64,000 nt of DNA from Albifimbria verrucaria (Eukaryota; Ascomycota; Sordariomycetes; Hypocreales; Stachybotryaceae), in NCBI GenBank assembly GCA_020081605.1, contig JAHREC010000013.1, positions 3,224,001 to 3,288,000 on the forward strand, written 5' to 3'. Positions 12,025-23,918 of this stretch are shown in pieces. A program made the position numbers and the translations under genes. The notes below the pieces were generated by a model. It was not told where the DNA came from. It searched no databases and saw only the letters and a program-made list of their open reading frames with translations. Numbering within the stretch: position 1 is the first letter of the stretch; every line of letters starts with the position of its first letter.

Positions 12025-15000
12025 CTTGAGGAACTGCTTCCTTACTTTCTTCTTTATGCCGTTTCCCATTGAAAGCATGGGGACGTAATTCATGACCATA
12101 GGGCAAGTTGGACTTGAAGGATTTTGTACTGGTTAAATTATTGGTGTCTGAGAGTTCGGTTGGTATTTGCTTTATAGCCATGGCAAGGATGGAACGGATA
12201 CGTTGTTTTGCTCTTCGGACGAAAGACATGAGAAGGCTTTACAGTCAACTCGCTTCTTATTCAACATTTCACTTGCACAGGTGAAATTGACGTAGCCAAG
12301 TGAATCAATCGTAAAGCAAATTGGTTAGCTGAGTAAAAACGCCTCTTTATCTGCGTGTCACTAGTCAACATGGCAGTGCAACAGAGTGCAACTCATTTGT
12401 CTAGGTAAACATGAGCACACAAATTCTTCAGTTGGCATGATCCCAGCTGTATAATGAGTCTAATAACTTTATGCCATGATCGGCAACATTGTGTTACAAG
12501 TTCTATACCTTATACCTTGTGATTTTAATTACAAAGCCATTTATATCATGTTTCTTAATAAATAGCTCAATAGTGTCCATATCCCAAAAGCACGTTAAGG
12601 AATCAATTTTAAGACTCGTGAATCTAAATAGTGTCTGAAGAAAATACAGAATTAGTATAGCTCTAACAATGGACACGTTCAACACCTTTGATGAAAATTA
12701 TTAGATTATGAGTTGATAAGAAGAGCATAGGGTGAATTCAAGCAATGAAAACAACCCAGCCAAGATGCATAAGGGCCTTTTAGCGAAGGCCCCATCAATG
12801 GGAACCATCAATAGCCTTGTGATGACCTGCTCCGAGCACTAGCCGCCAAGGCAACCTGCCAGCAACCGGAAATAAATGGAGGCAACCAAACTGTCGGGCC
12901 CTTTCAATATCGAGATGCGAGGTCAAGGCTGTATACTCTTCGTCTTACAGTGTCACAGGCAACGAAGGATTTTCTAGGACATGCGGCTAACTGCATGCTT
13001 ACCCTCAGCCGGCAAGGGCCAGTCCTCAACTTGCCTATGGATGAGCTTTGTGGTTGTGGTTGCACAGGGCAGTCATTGCATTTTACAGCCAACAAATCCG
13101 AGGCTGCTCAGAGATCGTGTATCTGCAGCCTTCCTTTCGGTATCCCAAGGAGGTTGTGAAATGGTGTCACCCGAAGGCCTTGCATGGACACGTGTTTCGG
13201 CTCATGGCAACCCGATGCAAATTACTTGACAGCGGATTATATTCGTGATGTGCTGTGTAATTTCCAAGGTGGAATCCCATGCTGCTTCACTGTTGCATAT
13301 TTACCTTCATTTGTAAACTCCTCCTATCAATGGATCTGAAGCATTTCATAGGTAGATGGTTTAACGCATAATTCTACTGCGCCCGGGGATTTGTGTCAAC
13401 TACTGAGTATGGAGGTTGCGTACGAAAATACGTGGTGACACTTGCTTGTTGGACAATTGCATTACGCCCATCACAGCCATGGACCACTTCGACCAGCCTT
13501 ACCCATTGGGCACCAACTTAGGACTGCGATGACGGTTACTTGCCCCCTCGGTAGTAGCACCTTTGATAAATTAGCGTGAGGCTCTGAATGGGTGGCTCAG
13601 CCAATATGCGGGTCGGTATCACGTCGCAGGGTTGCCTCGAAAGCCATTCGGGCATGAACGAGGAAGACCAGAGGCAGGTCTCCGTCAGGCATCCTCAAGG
13701 CGGGTGACGATCACGAGACCGATAGCCATTGTAGCCATTAATACGAGTTAGTCGGTCGCCGTCGTATCGTCGGTTACGTAGAGGCGGTCAAGGCATGGGA
13801 ATCTGTGGCCCCAGCAGTTGGCGATGTTGCACTTGTCGGGATGAAGCTGAAGACTTGTTCGGGGTGAACGGACTGCGGTTGCGGATATTTAAGAGCCATG
13901 GCTCCTTGCCATCCTCCCTAATGAGCTTGGCTCCAGCACAAGATTCAATGAGATCGGAGCTCAGGCTAGAACAAAGATGGCATCACATTTTGTCACCGGC
14001 TTAGAACAGGGGCTGCTTCCCATTAACTGCGATATGTGTAGCATTCGGATGTAAGTACATTCGTCGACATTTCCAAACCCATCATCATTGCCCAATGCTA
14101 ACTAGAGTGCTGTATAGGCTCCCTGCAAATACTGCAACAATTCTCTTGTCAGAATGGTGCCGCCCGAGTACCTGAATCAGAGATCAAAGCATGGAAGCGG
14201 CACACAATCAAGCAATGCCAAATTTTCTCCTTGGAGAGACGATAACCATAATAGTCATCGAGATTCCACAGGGGCCCAGAGTCTTCAGCCCAAGGGATCG
14301 TGATAGCGGCGGGTACAAAGACGCCACAATGTTCCTGAGATTTAGGGGATGCAGAATGATCATAATATTACTACAGGCAGTTCATAAAGACTACGTGAAA
14401 TTGTAGAGAAATGCTAAGAATGGTTGGAGGTATGAGCAGGTTAAAAGGTACATCTATGGAATTACAGTAGGCCGGTGGTACCTCAGATTCAGGTCTCGCG
14501 GTCAAGTTAGAAGCTCTTCACACAACCATTGATGGTTGAATGATTTCGAGAGACTGTATTAGAAATGGATTCGATACTCTCAAAATTGTGTGTGTCACAT
14601 CGGAGAGGGAAACATGAGAAGCTGGCGTACGTCGAGTCACAGCTGCTATTAAGTTCATCAGGCACAGTTGTATGCAGCGCCTATCAGAGAAATTTCACGC
14701 ACGACAACTTTGGCTTCTGCGCACGCCTCATCTACGAAGGTTCGGTCGGTTTGGGTGCTCGCGTGATACAGCCAAGGTGTGATTCCTCTGCCGGGGCATG
14801 GTGTCACTTCGGGTCAGGATGTCCGATGTAGGAGGTAGTTAGGTAGTGGTGGATGATGCTTTTCCTCTGCGGAAGCGGTCAGAGCAGAAGTCTGTAGAAC
14901 ATGAATGAGAGAATTAAATGGTGTTTGTGGCGTTTTGGAATATGCAGAAGGCAGAGGGTGGCTCAGAAGATGGTTGTTGTGTTGTAAGAGTAAATGTCTA

Positions 15001-15277
15001 TAGGTAGGCCCAGGTCGTAGATACAGAGCAGCTGTACTCTGTACCTTACATGGCTAGAGGTATGGCTGGCTTGCCCTGCTTATTGCAATCCACGATTCCG
15101 GGACTTTCACCTATGCTTGACCCAACCAAATTCAGGAATTAGGAATACACCATCAGCTTAGCTGTTTTAGACCGAGATACCAGGTCCTTGAAGGGCCATC
15201 ACCCCAGCATCTCGCACGCCTCCAGCATACCCGAATCCCTCCTGACCTTCCGGCAACGGCCGCCGTGGCACATCGCG
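12025..15277. other. 3.2-kb intergenic region, no gene seen
   Basis: It contains an AT-rich patch at about 12480-12740 and otherwise mixed sequence. No conserved protein, tRNA or repeat was recognised. The last few hundred bases are the upstream region of lst8. An open frame at 14565-14831 has no recognisable motif. Confidence 0.5.
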
Positions 15278-16398
15278 ATGTCTGTCATTCTTTGCACTGG
15301 TGAGCCACCCTCGTCTCCTGCCGCGCCGCGACAAGGCTAACTCGGTGATAGCCGGCTATGACCACACAATCAGGTTCGCAGCTTTGCGCCGAGCCCGATT
15401 CCTCCCCGCTGCTAACATGACCGGCGCAGGTTCTGGGAGGCCCTTTCCGGCATCTGCTCGCGCACCATTCAGCATCCAGATTCCCAGGTGAACCGCCTGT
15501 GCATATCCCCGATAAGCGCTTCCTGGCCGCCGCCGGCCACCACACCGTCAAGCTCTACGATATCAAGTCGACCAACCCGAACCCGTTGTTGACCTTCGAG
15601 GGCCACACCGGAAACATCACTGGTGTTGCCTTCCACTGCGAAGGCAAGTGGATGGTGACCAGCTCCGAGGACGGCACCGTCAAGATATGGGAAACGAGGA
15701 CCGGGTCGATCCAGCGAAGCTACAACCACGGCTGCCCAGCAAACGACGTCGTCATCCACCCCAACCAAGGCGAGATCATTAGCTGCGATCGTTCAGGGAG
15801 CGTGAGGGTGTGGGATCTGGCAGAAAACAACTGCTCCCATGACCTCATCCCTGAAGAGGACGTCTCGGTCTCAAGCGTGACCGTTGCTAGCGATGGTAGC
15901 ATGCTTTGCGCCGCAAACACAGCCGTGGGTGCCGAAAGGAAGATCGAGTTTGGAGCCCGACTGTGCTAACATGATGTCCAGGGAAATGTCTTTGTCTGGC
16001 ACCTTATCCAGAACTACGAACGAACCAACCTGGTGCCCGTCACCCAGTTCAGCGCCCATAACGAGTACATTACGCGCATCCTGCTCTCGCCTGACGTGAA
16101 GAAGCTCGCGACGTGCAGCGCCGACCACACGGCCAAGATCTGGGAGGTCAAGACCAACCAGCCACCAGCGGCAGACGGAGAGTCAAAGCCGTTCCCGCTC
16201 GAGGCAACTCTCACCGGCCATCAACGATGGGTATGGGACTGTGCGTTCAGCGCAGACTCTGCGTATCTGGTAACCGCCTGCTCGGACCATTACGCGCGGT
16301 TGTGGGAATTGCATAGCCAGCAGATCATCCGACAATACAACGGTCACCACCGTGGTGCGGTCTGCGTGGCACTCAACGACTACTCAGAAACGCGATGA
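15278..16398 (+). CDS. lst8: TOR-complex WD40 protein Lst8
   Basis: Exons 15278-15299, 15352-15373, 15430-15924 and 15982-16398. The product begins [20 protein letters not shown] and is a seven-bladed WD40 propeller. Visible repeats include [14 protein letters not shown]...[31 protein letters not shown]...TAKIWEV and [14 protein letters not shown]...YARLWEL. It ends [12 protein letters not shown], the conserved Lst8 C-terminus. Lst8 (Pop3/Wat1, mLST8) binds the Tor kinase domain in TORC1 and TORC2 and supports growth control and actin organisation. The frame breaks once at 15507-15510, where CISPDKRF needs five C and four are present; with that base the exons total 957 nucleotides, 318 residues, the expected family length. 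Two very small 22-base exons begin the gene. Confidence 0.94.
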
Positions 16399-18299
16399 GG
16401 CTAGTGGGACGCAGAGATACCGCTGGCTCGGTTCAGGGTGTCGGCAACTCGTTTGCGGTGAATTTACAGGGCATGGCAGGGGTGCCGGAGTTTATATGGC
16501 GTTGTTTGGCAGTAGGGTTTGGAACGGCCGGCTTGCTCAGCATTTGAGATACACCATCATGGTAAAGGAGCGTTTGCATGTACTGACGTGCTTACATATG
16601 AGGACTACGTTATGATAGACAACTCATGCTATCTGATTGGCATACAAATTGCTATGACACAACAGGTCCTGCAACTTATAATACGATGATTGAATTCCAT
16701 GATTGTGGCTTTGTTAGAATAGGGCGGCAACAGTGGTTCGACCCAGCCGTCGGCTAAGCATGTGCATCAATTGCTCCATGTGTTTAGTTTTCTTTTCATG
16801 ACTGATCCAGGTGTGCAAGTTCCGTTTCTCTGCACGAAGTCTCCGGGGATTATCAACGAGACTTTCCGGATATCCTCCTTAACGCCGCCCCGAACATATC
16901 ATCAACCCAGAGTGGAGAGACAGGCGGCATAAGTTCTTCCGGCAAGAGGTGATGGCAACGCGGTATATTTTGTCCTAGACGGATACGACATAAGGCGGGA
17001 CGATCAATGCAGGGCTGGTTCGGATCATTGCCGTTCTTGAATTACCGAAGCCTACCTGCATGCATGTTCTTTGACGTTGTAGCCTCAGGGTATAAGCGGT
17101 GAAGAGAGGATTACTAGATGGGTATTTTTGATATCAATACGAGCACGTCTCAGCTGTGGCCATGTCATGATTTCAGCAGTTACACGGACGACTATATGAA
17201 TGCACGCAGGATCACGTCAAAGCTGTGGAACAAGTGCTGACGCGAATAAGACGTGATCGCCTCACCCATTGGCCTTCACGCTCGGGCAAACTCAACACCA
17301 AGAGAAGTCAGGACGGGATCCAACAAGAGACAGGTTTGATGCCGAAAGTAAGCTTGTTGGCTTGAAGCGCAGAGCTGGCATGATGATCTTTGTCTAGGGT
17401 TTCCAGCTGTTGAGCTGCTTAGAGTCTGCCTTGTTGGCGCTTATCCACGCAGCCGCCGTGAACCGCCGGATGCTGGGGGAGGGAGAGGAAGTGCACAAGA
17501 AAAGAAGAAAGTAGAAAAAGAAATGAGAGGGTGTGATGGAACACTTGTAGAAGGCTAGGAAGTCGGCAACGGAGATGGCGGCTGGGCCGCTAGTGACAAT
17601 GACAAGGCAATGTGAGACATGATGATGTTTTTGAATGGTGGTAAAAAATTTTATAAAAACAAATACGATGCTGCAAAAAGCGATACGGCGGTTCGTTTGT
17701 GAAGATGCTCCATCTGCAAGTCACTCCACACGGAGTCCAGCTGGACAGGGGGTTCTGGTCTGCTGGGTGGAGGGAGATTTACCTATCCGGCGAGCCACCG
17801 CCAGCCACTTTGAGGCTATGCCACGGTTTTACGGGTCTCACCGTTAGAACTTCCCCATCGCCTTGCCTTAGCAGGGTGCAGCGTAGCGGCAACGTCCAGT
17901 GTAGTGCAGTGCAGCGCAGTGCAGTGCAGTGCAGTGCAGTCGGCCGCCTCCAGGGGTCCTCCAGCGAGGTGACGTACCGTCCCCTTCTGTCCCTTCTCCT
18001 CCTGGCCTCAACCGCAAGCGCCGTGACAGGACGGAACCACCATCAACCACGCCATCCAACCGGAACACAGTCCCTCGACCCTGAATCTGCGTCAGGGCAC
18101 GAAACAACTGCTCTACCGTCTCGAGCCTGGTCCGGCTGCGAAACCCCACACGTTCGCAAACCACCACTCCTCTGCGAGGCTGAGAAACTCGTCCCTCCTC
18201 TGCTAACCAATCCACCTGTCCCCTGTATTGGAGGCCCGTCCGACCCTCATCTGCAAACCACGCGATATCTCCGGCGCTTGGAGACACATCGCAATAGCC
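16399..18299. other. 1.9-kb intergenic region, no gene seen
   Basis: Mixed sequence with no conserved frame. A long antisense open frame at 17868-18575 overlaps the TMEM234-like gene and has no motif. A GCAGT microsatellite lies at 17896-17940. Confidence 0.5.
17896..17940. repeat. GCAGT pentamer microsatellite
   Basis: About nine imperfect tandem copies of GCAGT (variants GTAGT and GCGCAGT) lie some 360 bases upstream of the ATG at 18300, possibly within the promoter or leader of that gene. Confidence 0.85.
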
Positions 18300-18895
18300 A
18301 TGGCGGCCGACAGCAAGCCCCCAGTCATCAACTACATCCTGAGCTTCATCCTCGTCGGGCTGGCCTGGGGCCTCACCACGCCCTTCATCCGGCGGGCGGC
18401 CCGCTCCACAGCCCTCCGGCCCATCCGGTCCTGGACTCCCCGCCGTCAAGGCCAGCTGGCTCCGCTCCCGTCTATACGGCGCTTTCTTCTCGGTACTCGA
18501 TCTGCTCCGGAATCCGAGATATGCCGTGCCCCTGCTTCTCAATCTCACCGGCAGCGTGTGGTTCTTCCTGCTCATTGGCCAGGCCGGTACGTCGTCTTAA
18601 GATGAGCATGCAGTAGCCGCTCTGTCTCGCGTTACGCAAGCTTGCCTTTCTAGTCCTGGAGCTAACGTTGTGTTTACCATATCAGAATTGAGTTTGACGG
18701 TGCCCATTGTCAATACCATGGCCTTTCTCTTCACCGTCCTCGGGGAGTGGTACGTGGAGGGCAAAGTCATCAGCCGAGGTGAGACACCGGGACCCTACCC
18801 GCTCTATCTTCCATCTACTAATCAGTGTAGAAACCGCCATTGGTATGGTCCTATCGTTGGTGGGCATTGGCTTGTGTGTTCAGAGCAAATCGTAG
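18300..18895 (+). CDS. TMEM234-family small multispanning membrane protein
   Basis: Exons 18300-18586, 18686-18778 and 18831-18895. The start MAADSKPPVINYILSFILVG opens directly into the first hydrophobic helix, then LAWGLTTPFIRRAAR. A second stretch (FSVLDLLRNPRYAVPLLLNL, then GSVWFFLLIG) and a third (LSLTVPIVNTMAFLFTVLGE) follow, and the last exon gives GMVLSLVGIGLCVQSKS. This order of four helices with a polar GE between helices matches the TMEM234 family (putative transporter-like, EamA-related fold; function unknown). The frame shifts near 18411-18415 (ACAGCC then CTCC); two missing C restore a 148-residue protein, the family's normal size. It converges on the unrecognised gene whose stop is at 19257, leaving 361 bases without another gene. 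Confidence 0.82.
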
Positions 18896-19256
18896 TTTAT
18901 CAGAGCGAATGTAGACAAACAAGTCCATGAATGAAACGTTCCATTTATCCCAAGATCATGTATTCTATGCATGTTGTGACAAATACTCAAACAACAAACG
19001 TACATGGTATCAAATCTTCCCTAACTGCCCATCTCGGATCCTGCCGTATCTGCTCCAGGCAGTTCTGTGTACCAAAGCCCATTCCATCCCGTTCCGTTTC
19101 CTCCGAGCGTCCAACCCAAAAACAAAAACACTTTTCCTCCGTGTATGCAAGCATACAAATGCCCTGGTTAATATTTACAATGAAGTGCCACAAATCAGTG
19201 GTCTTCCCCTTAAGTCGGGGATTTTGGCTCCTATCCCTACGCAGTAGGGATCGTCA

Positions 19257-20049
19257 TTAGAGTCGTAGGATCATCAACGCTCTGCGTCCAGAAGAGGTGG
19301 CGGTATCCTTCACCTGCGTGATCGCAGCCAGCGCAGCACGCTCCTCAAACTCGGATCTTCGGCGGTCCAGCGGCCTAGCGAGTCGTCCGAGGCCTTGAGT
19401 TCAGCGTAAATGTACTCATCGGTGACTGCTCCGAGCTCCTAACGGGCTTGTTAGCTTCCATCCGCCTTCCAAGCATTGCGTCCCTGGGTATACTTACAGC
19501 TCGAAGTTGGCGGTCACAGTGTCGGAGTTGAGACTGGTGGCCGCTGTGTGGCCGTTCGCCCTGCAAGACTTGCTCGCGGTACTCGATCCACCTTTGTGCT
19601 GCGGCTTGGCGCAAGTAGATCTTTGGCCCTCATGTCTCCGGGCATAGGCATCAAGAAGAACCCTGTTACATTTGCTTAGTCGGATATCCCTTTTTCAAAG
19701 TCGCTCGTGTAATAGAAGACATACTGCTTGAGCTCGGCCTTTTCCTGCTCCTCGTGTCCGCTGGCGTTGGGGACACTGGTATCCGCCGCACATTCGAGGA
19801 TGTTCTGTCCATCAAGGAGCATTGCCGCAAGGCCGCCCATCCTTCTGTGTAGTAGTCATCCGCATTGGTGGGCTCAACCGGCGCCGCCGCGATGTAATAC
19901 TGCAGTGTGCGAAAGTCATCAAGAATCTGCGCCACTCGTGCAGCTCGGTATGGGTTCACTAGAGATGTTGGTGTTAGTGCCCTGGTGGTTTCCGTTTTCT
20001 GGTTGCCAGAACATCGTCAAGACCATGGTGATAACATACAGCCGTCCAT
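19257..20049 (-). CDS. Unrecognised conserved-looking four-exon protein (about 197 aa)
   Basis: Not recognised. A coherent gene model exists on the minus strand: exons 20040-20049, 19725-19958, 19498-19662 and 19257-19438, joined by introns with GTATGT, GTATGT and GTAAGT donors and CTAG, ACAG and TTAG acceptors. Readable stretches in order are MDGLNPYRAARVAQIL, DDFRTLQYYIAAAPVEP, MLLDGQNILECAADTS, EEQEKAELKQVLLDAYARRH, YLRQAAAQRWIEYREQVL, ELGAVTDEYIYAELKASDD and FEERAALAAITQVKDTAT. The protein is helical and charged, with no membrane segment or signal peptide. Three single-base losses (near 19841, 19627-19629 and 19353) are needed; with them the exons total 594 bases. The amino-acid order looks biological (amphipathic helices, frame continuity across splice sites), so I trust it as a gene more than its function. 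The start ATG at 20049 is the first in frame but the 5' end could extend upstream. Confidence 0.6.
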
Positions 20050-22030
20050 ATCTGCGTAGTTGATATCGGTGATTCGATAGTAGGAGATGAGAAAAAGCAA
20101 GGCACTGCCTGGTAGACAAGTCGATTGTCAAGTGATGTTATATAGCAAAAGACTACACTCTCTAATGTCCAGCAATCAAGCTTGGTGTTGTGGTGAGTCG
20201 GAGGTGTATATAAGAGACAGTGGTCCAAAGAAGATGATGAAGCTGTTGTCGCTATCGACTCTCTTTCAGACATCATCATCTTGAAGAGTTGACTCGAACC
20301 TTTTGTATATCATCGCCGTTGAAGAGGCCCACCCCTACCGGCAAGCCGAAATCTCAACTCCCGTAGGGCCATGGCCGTCATCTCCGCCAAAGCAAGCTTC
20401 ACTCCTGTAAACCACGGCAGAGACAAGACAATCGTCTCCGCCTTACCCATCGCAATGTTGAGACGAACATGGCGGGAAAGCCTTGCTCTGCCGTTAGCGA
20501 CAGTAGCCCGTCTGGGGATCAGCTGCTCACAGCACCTATCAAACAGCCCATCGCGGCATCCACCCGTGACACAGAACTCATGGCAGCTCAAAAACTAACG
20601 TCGAGGCCCTGGCCCAGCTGTGATCCACGACATAGCGCTCAGTCTACTGGGTCAAGGGGACGGACAGGGGCCAGCCTTATCAAAGCCCTTGTGGCTGCAG
20701 GGGTTCGGTCGGTGGGCTGGCTGGTGGGGAGGGAGGGTGGAAGGGGGAGGCGACCACGGAGATGGGATGGGCATCTCGAGACTTCGTCCGTCCACCCACG
20801 TCACTGCTCGCGTTCCTACATGCTCAAGCTACGTTGCGCCCGCAGCCTCGTGGACGTCCAGGTGCTTATTTTGGGCGAGCCGATCCGGTGGGTCGTCGGC
20901 CAGACCTTCGTCTTACGCTAACACACGCCTGCATGCCTGCTTCGCCCATGGTGCCAACGGCGGCCATGATACCATCCCCTACAGAGCCTACAGAGGAAAA
21001 GGCGGTCCGCCGCATGCAAGCCACACGTCTCCCGAGCTGTGGGTGCCAAGACCAGCACGCTACGCCTCAACCAGGTGAGGCTGGGTTCCCGATTCTGCTT
21101 GCTGCCCCATGCCCGTTCCGTTTCCGCACCGCCTTGAGGGCCATGAGGGCCATGAGGCAGCCCAACGTGGCATGCTAAGGCCGCAGGGGCCTGCTAGTTC
21201 GAGCTGAGGCATCCCGAAGCGAGACACCCAACGTCCTTTGTCGCCCCTCCCATTGGCCCCAGATCCGTCTGAAGATGATCTGAGAAACCATACGTCTTGG
21301 GCGGGAAGGCCAGTGAAACGCTCACCGTAGACTTGGTTGGTTGGTTGGCTGGCCCTCTCTCTCTCCCCTTGCCCACTACCGGCTGACACAGCCTATCCGC
21401 TTTCGCTGCCATCTCAATATTTTCCGGTTGTCGCGGAGAATTAGACGTGATCTGCCTTTCCTGGCCTGCCGTTGCCCCTTGAGTGTCGCCGTCTCGACCA
21501 GATAGGCAGCTCGACGTTGCAAGCGGAGACCTGAGCATACCCGTTTCGTCCCAGAACCCTTCACTCGGCTTGCGCCGAGCATGCACGCTGGCAATAAACG
21601 GTTTCTCTCTTCTCCTTACGGGGCTGTTCGTGACTATCCTCGACGCAAATGCCACGCTGATCTGTCGGTTGCCTCTGCCCTGTCCGTAGGGCTGTTCTGT
21701 CCCGTCATTGGTCCGCTCATATCACGCTGGGCAAGGGAATTGGAGAGCCATCGTCTTTGCGTCTATTGCACATGGTCATTGCTGCTTTCGGTACTACGTA
21801 ATCTCACACAGTTCATGGGACGAGGACCTGAGAGGTTCGCGGAGGGTTGCATCGCTTCAACTCAGCGCGTCCCCTGTCCCCTCCAACCTTTTCCCATGTA
21901 CTTGGTAGCGGTCCGACTTCGAACCAACCTCCATTTCTTCTGCTCCGCGCAAATCGACGAAGCCCTATCGGAGGCCCCGACGTCACCGTCTGAGGCTCGT
22001 TTATGACATCGGTCCGGTTGCCCATTCTCC
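20050..22030. other. 2-kb intergenic region, no gene supported
   Basis: Several frames of 70-150 codons overlap on both strands (20310-20921, 21194-22006) without motifs, intron partners or homology I can recognise. GC-rich sequence near 20690-20760 is low complexity (GGGAGGGAGG type). Confidence 0.45.
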
Positions 22031-23099
22031 TCAGTCCTTCTCGGCAATTGCCTGTAACCTATCATCGATCTCGTCCTCAGTGAGCATGCGGAACCCAGGG
22101 TCTGTGCCCTCCTTGCCATCTGCCCGAGGTCCACCGACGATGCCAATCTCAATCTCACCCTTCTTGAAGTCCATGCTCAGCACCGTGCTCAAAGTCGTAA
22201 TCGCGAGCTCGACCACGTCTTCCCAGGTTCCTTCAGCGCAGTCCTTGTTGCGCAACTTCTTCTCAAGTGGTTCAGAGCCTCCTGCTGCTTCGGGCCGGCA
22301 GCCGTGCCCTTGTAGCCAATGTAGTATCCCGCGGGATCGCATTTGAACAGCTGAGGTCCGAATTCGGAATCCAAAGAGATCAGAGTGGTGGCAACGCCAT
22401 AGGGTCGCATGTAAGCCTATCGCCACGTCAGTCAGAAGTCCCGAGCAGGTAATTCCAGCTACCAATTTGGCTTACGCACCCGCTGGGTATAGACTTGGCT
22501 GATGTTGGCCAGTCGCTTCGCTAATGCGTCCGCAGGCATCTCGTAGCCGTACTTGTAGCGAAACTCGGCAGCCTCTCCTGGGCACGTTGCGCGAACGCCC
22601 GGGCATCAGCGATGGATCCCGTGATGACACAGCCAACCGAAGGCGATATTTGGAAGATGTGAGAGACGGAAGAAGGGTCGATCAGCTTGTCCTATTCGAT
22701 GCGGCTCAGCTCAGGTCTAGCCAACCACACCAGTCCATCCATCCACTTACAGGCACCTTCTTCTGGGAAAGCACAACGGCACAGTCCTTGCCCCGGACAC
22801 CGACGGACATTATGTTGGCGGCTGTGATCGCCTTGAAGGCATACTCTGTCCAAGCACCGTTAGTCGTTATCTCACAGCGGAGGTATCCCGGCAAGGTTGA
22901 GCGGCAGGGAACGACGGCAAGTATCGGACAGCCTTGAAGCTCGGGCAAAACATACCGACTTGGTACAGGCGGCCATTGTCGGCGAAAATGGTGATGTGTC
23001 GATCGTAAGCGCCGGCTAAATGAGACAGTTAAACGTTAGCCAAGCTCACCCCATGCTGTCTATCTGGAAGCTTCAGCGATAGCTTCACCTACCCGACAT
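22031..23099 (-). CDS. scl1: 20S proteasome subunit alpha-1
   Basis: Five exons: 23093-23099, 22956-23015, 22751-22845, 22480-22691 and 22031-22416. The first exon is only seven bases (ATG TCG G). The N-terminus [20 protein letters not shown] followed by EYAFKAI is the alpha-subunit signature that gates the 20S core. [17 protein letters not shown], then [36 protein letters not shown] and [17 protein letters not shown] follow. [12 protein letters not shown] near the end matches alpha-1 (yeast Scl1, human PSMA6) better than other alpha subunits. It is structural, without an active-site Thr. Two single-base losses, near 22575 (QEEAAEF) and 22267 (HLEKKL), are needed; the exons then total 762 bases, 253 residues. 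It is divergent from the WKF-domain gene. Confidence 0.95.
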
Positions 23100-23918
23100 G
23101 ATGATGTAATGAGGCCTTGCCCAGCAACAACTCTATCGTATCGTCTTCTGAATCGAACAACAAGGTCGAGATTGGTTGTGGATGGACGGTGGGTGTCAAA
23201 GGTGCTGGTAGGTTGTGGTGATGTCGGGATATGGTGGGAGCTAGTTGATGCAGACCAGTCGACGCGTTAGCATGAGCTTGCCTAGAGCATTGAGGTAACG
23301 GAAGCTGTTCGGGGAAGGCTGAGCTGGTGCCTCGCAGCAATTGTGCAGGCCTGAGGCACGAAGTTCCGACGTTCACCCTTCAACGCCCACCGCCTTTCGA
23401 TAAGGAATTCGACGTCTTGAGAGACATTCAGTACACGAGCATGCGCAAGAGCATAGGTAACCAAGATATAGAGTAAACTCTTTCAAAATCAGATAATTCT
23501 ATACAATAGCTTACAGCGCACCTATGCGCTTCCTTCATATATTCCCTCGATCGGCTCACGAGACACAAATCGGTGTTGAGTGCCTGGCACACTGCATCAG
23601 GTACCACCGAGGGCATCCTTATCGCACATCGCAGCCCAAAAAAAAGTTGCACTTCCAGCCACAGACTTCAACACAACCTCCTCTTGCTTGGGTGGCAGTC
23701 TTTTTGGCATCTTGGTGAACCCATTGGCGCTCTGCCGACTCCTCGTATTCTTTAATTCGCTTTGCTGTGTCGGAACATAATTGTCCGTCTTATATACTGT
23801 GGTATTGCCTGCCCTTGCTCTGGCTCTTTGCTGTATCTTCAACAAATCTAGGTCGCAACCTGTCGTGTCATACTTCTCGAACTCCCCGTACATTAACCTA
23901 ATACCACCGCCTCACAAC
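23100..23918. promoter_or_regulatory. Shared divergent promoter region, proteasome alpha-1 / WKF gene
   Basis: 819 bases separate the ATGs of the minus-strand proteasome gene and the plus-strand WKF gene. Both are expected to be constitutively expressed, so the region probably holds two promoters. I see no exact proteasome-associated control element (GGTGGCAAA) in either orientation. Confidence 0.45.

Noticed and set aside
12480..12740. AT-rich patch as a RIP-mutated transposon
   Set aside because: Too short, with no terminal repeats or coding remnants; composition alone is not enough.
17868..18575. 235-codon antisense open frame
   Set aside because: It overlaps the TMEM234-like gene and GC-rich leader, has no motif, and is explained by the GC-rich opposite strand.
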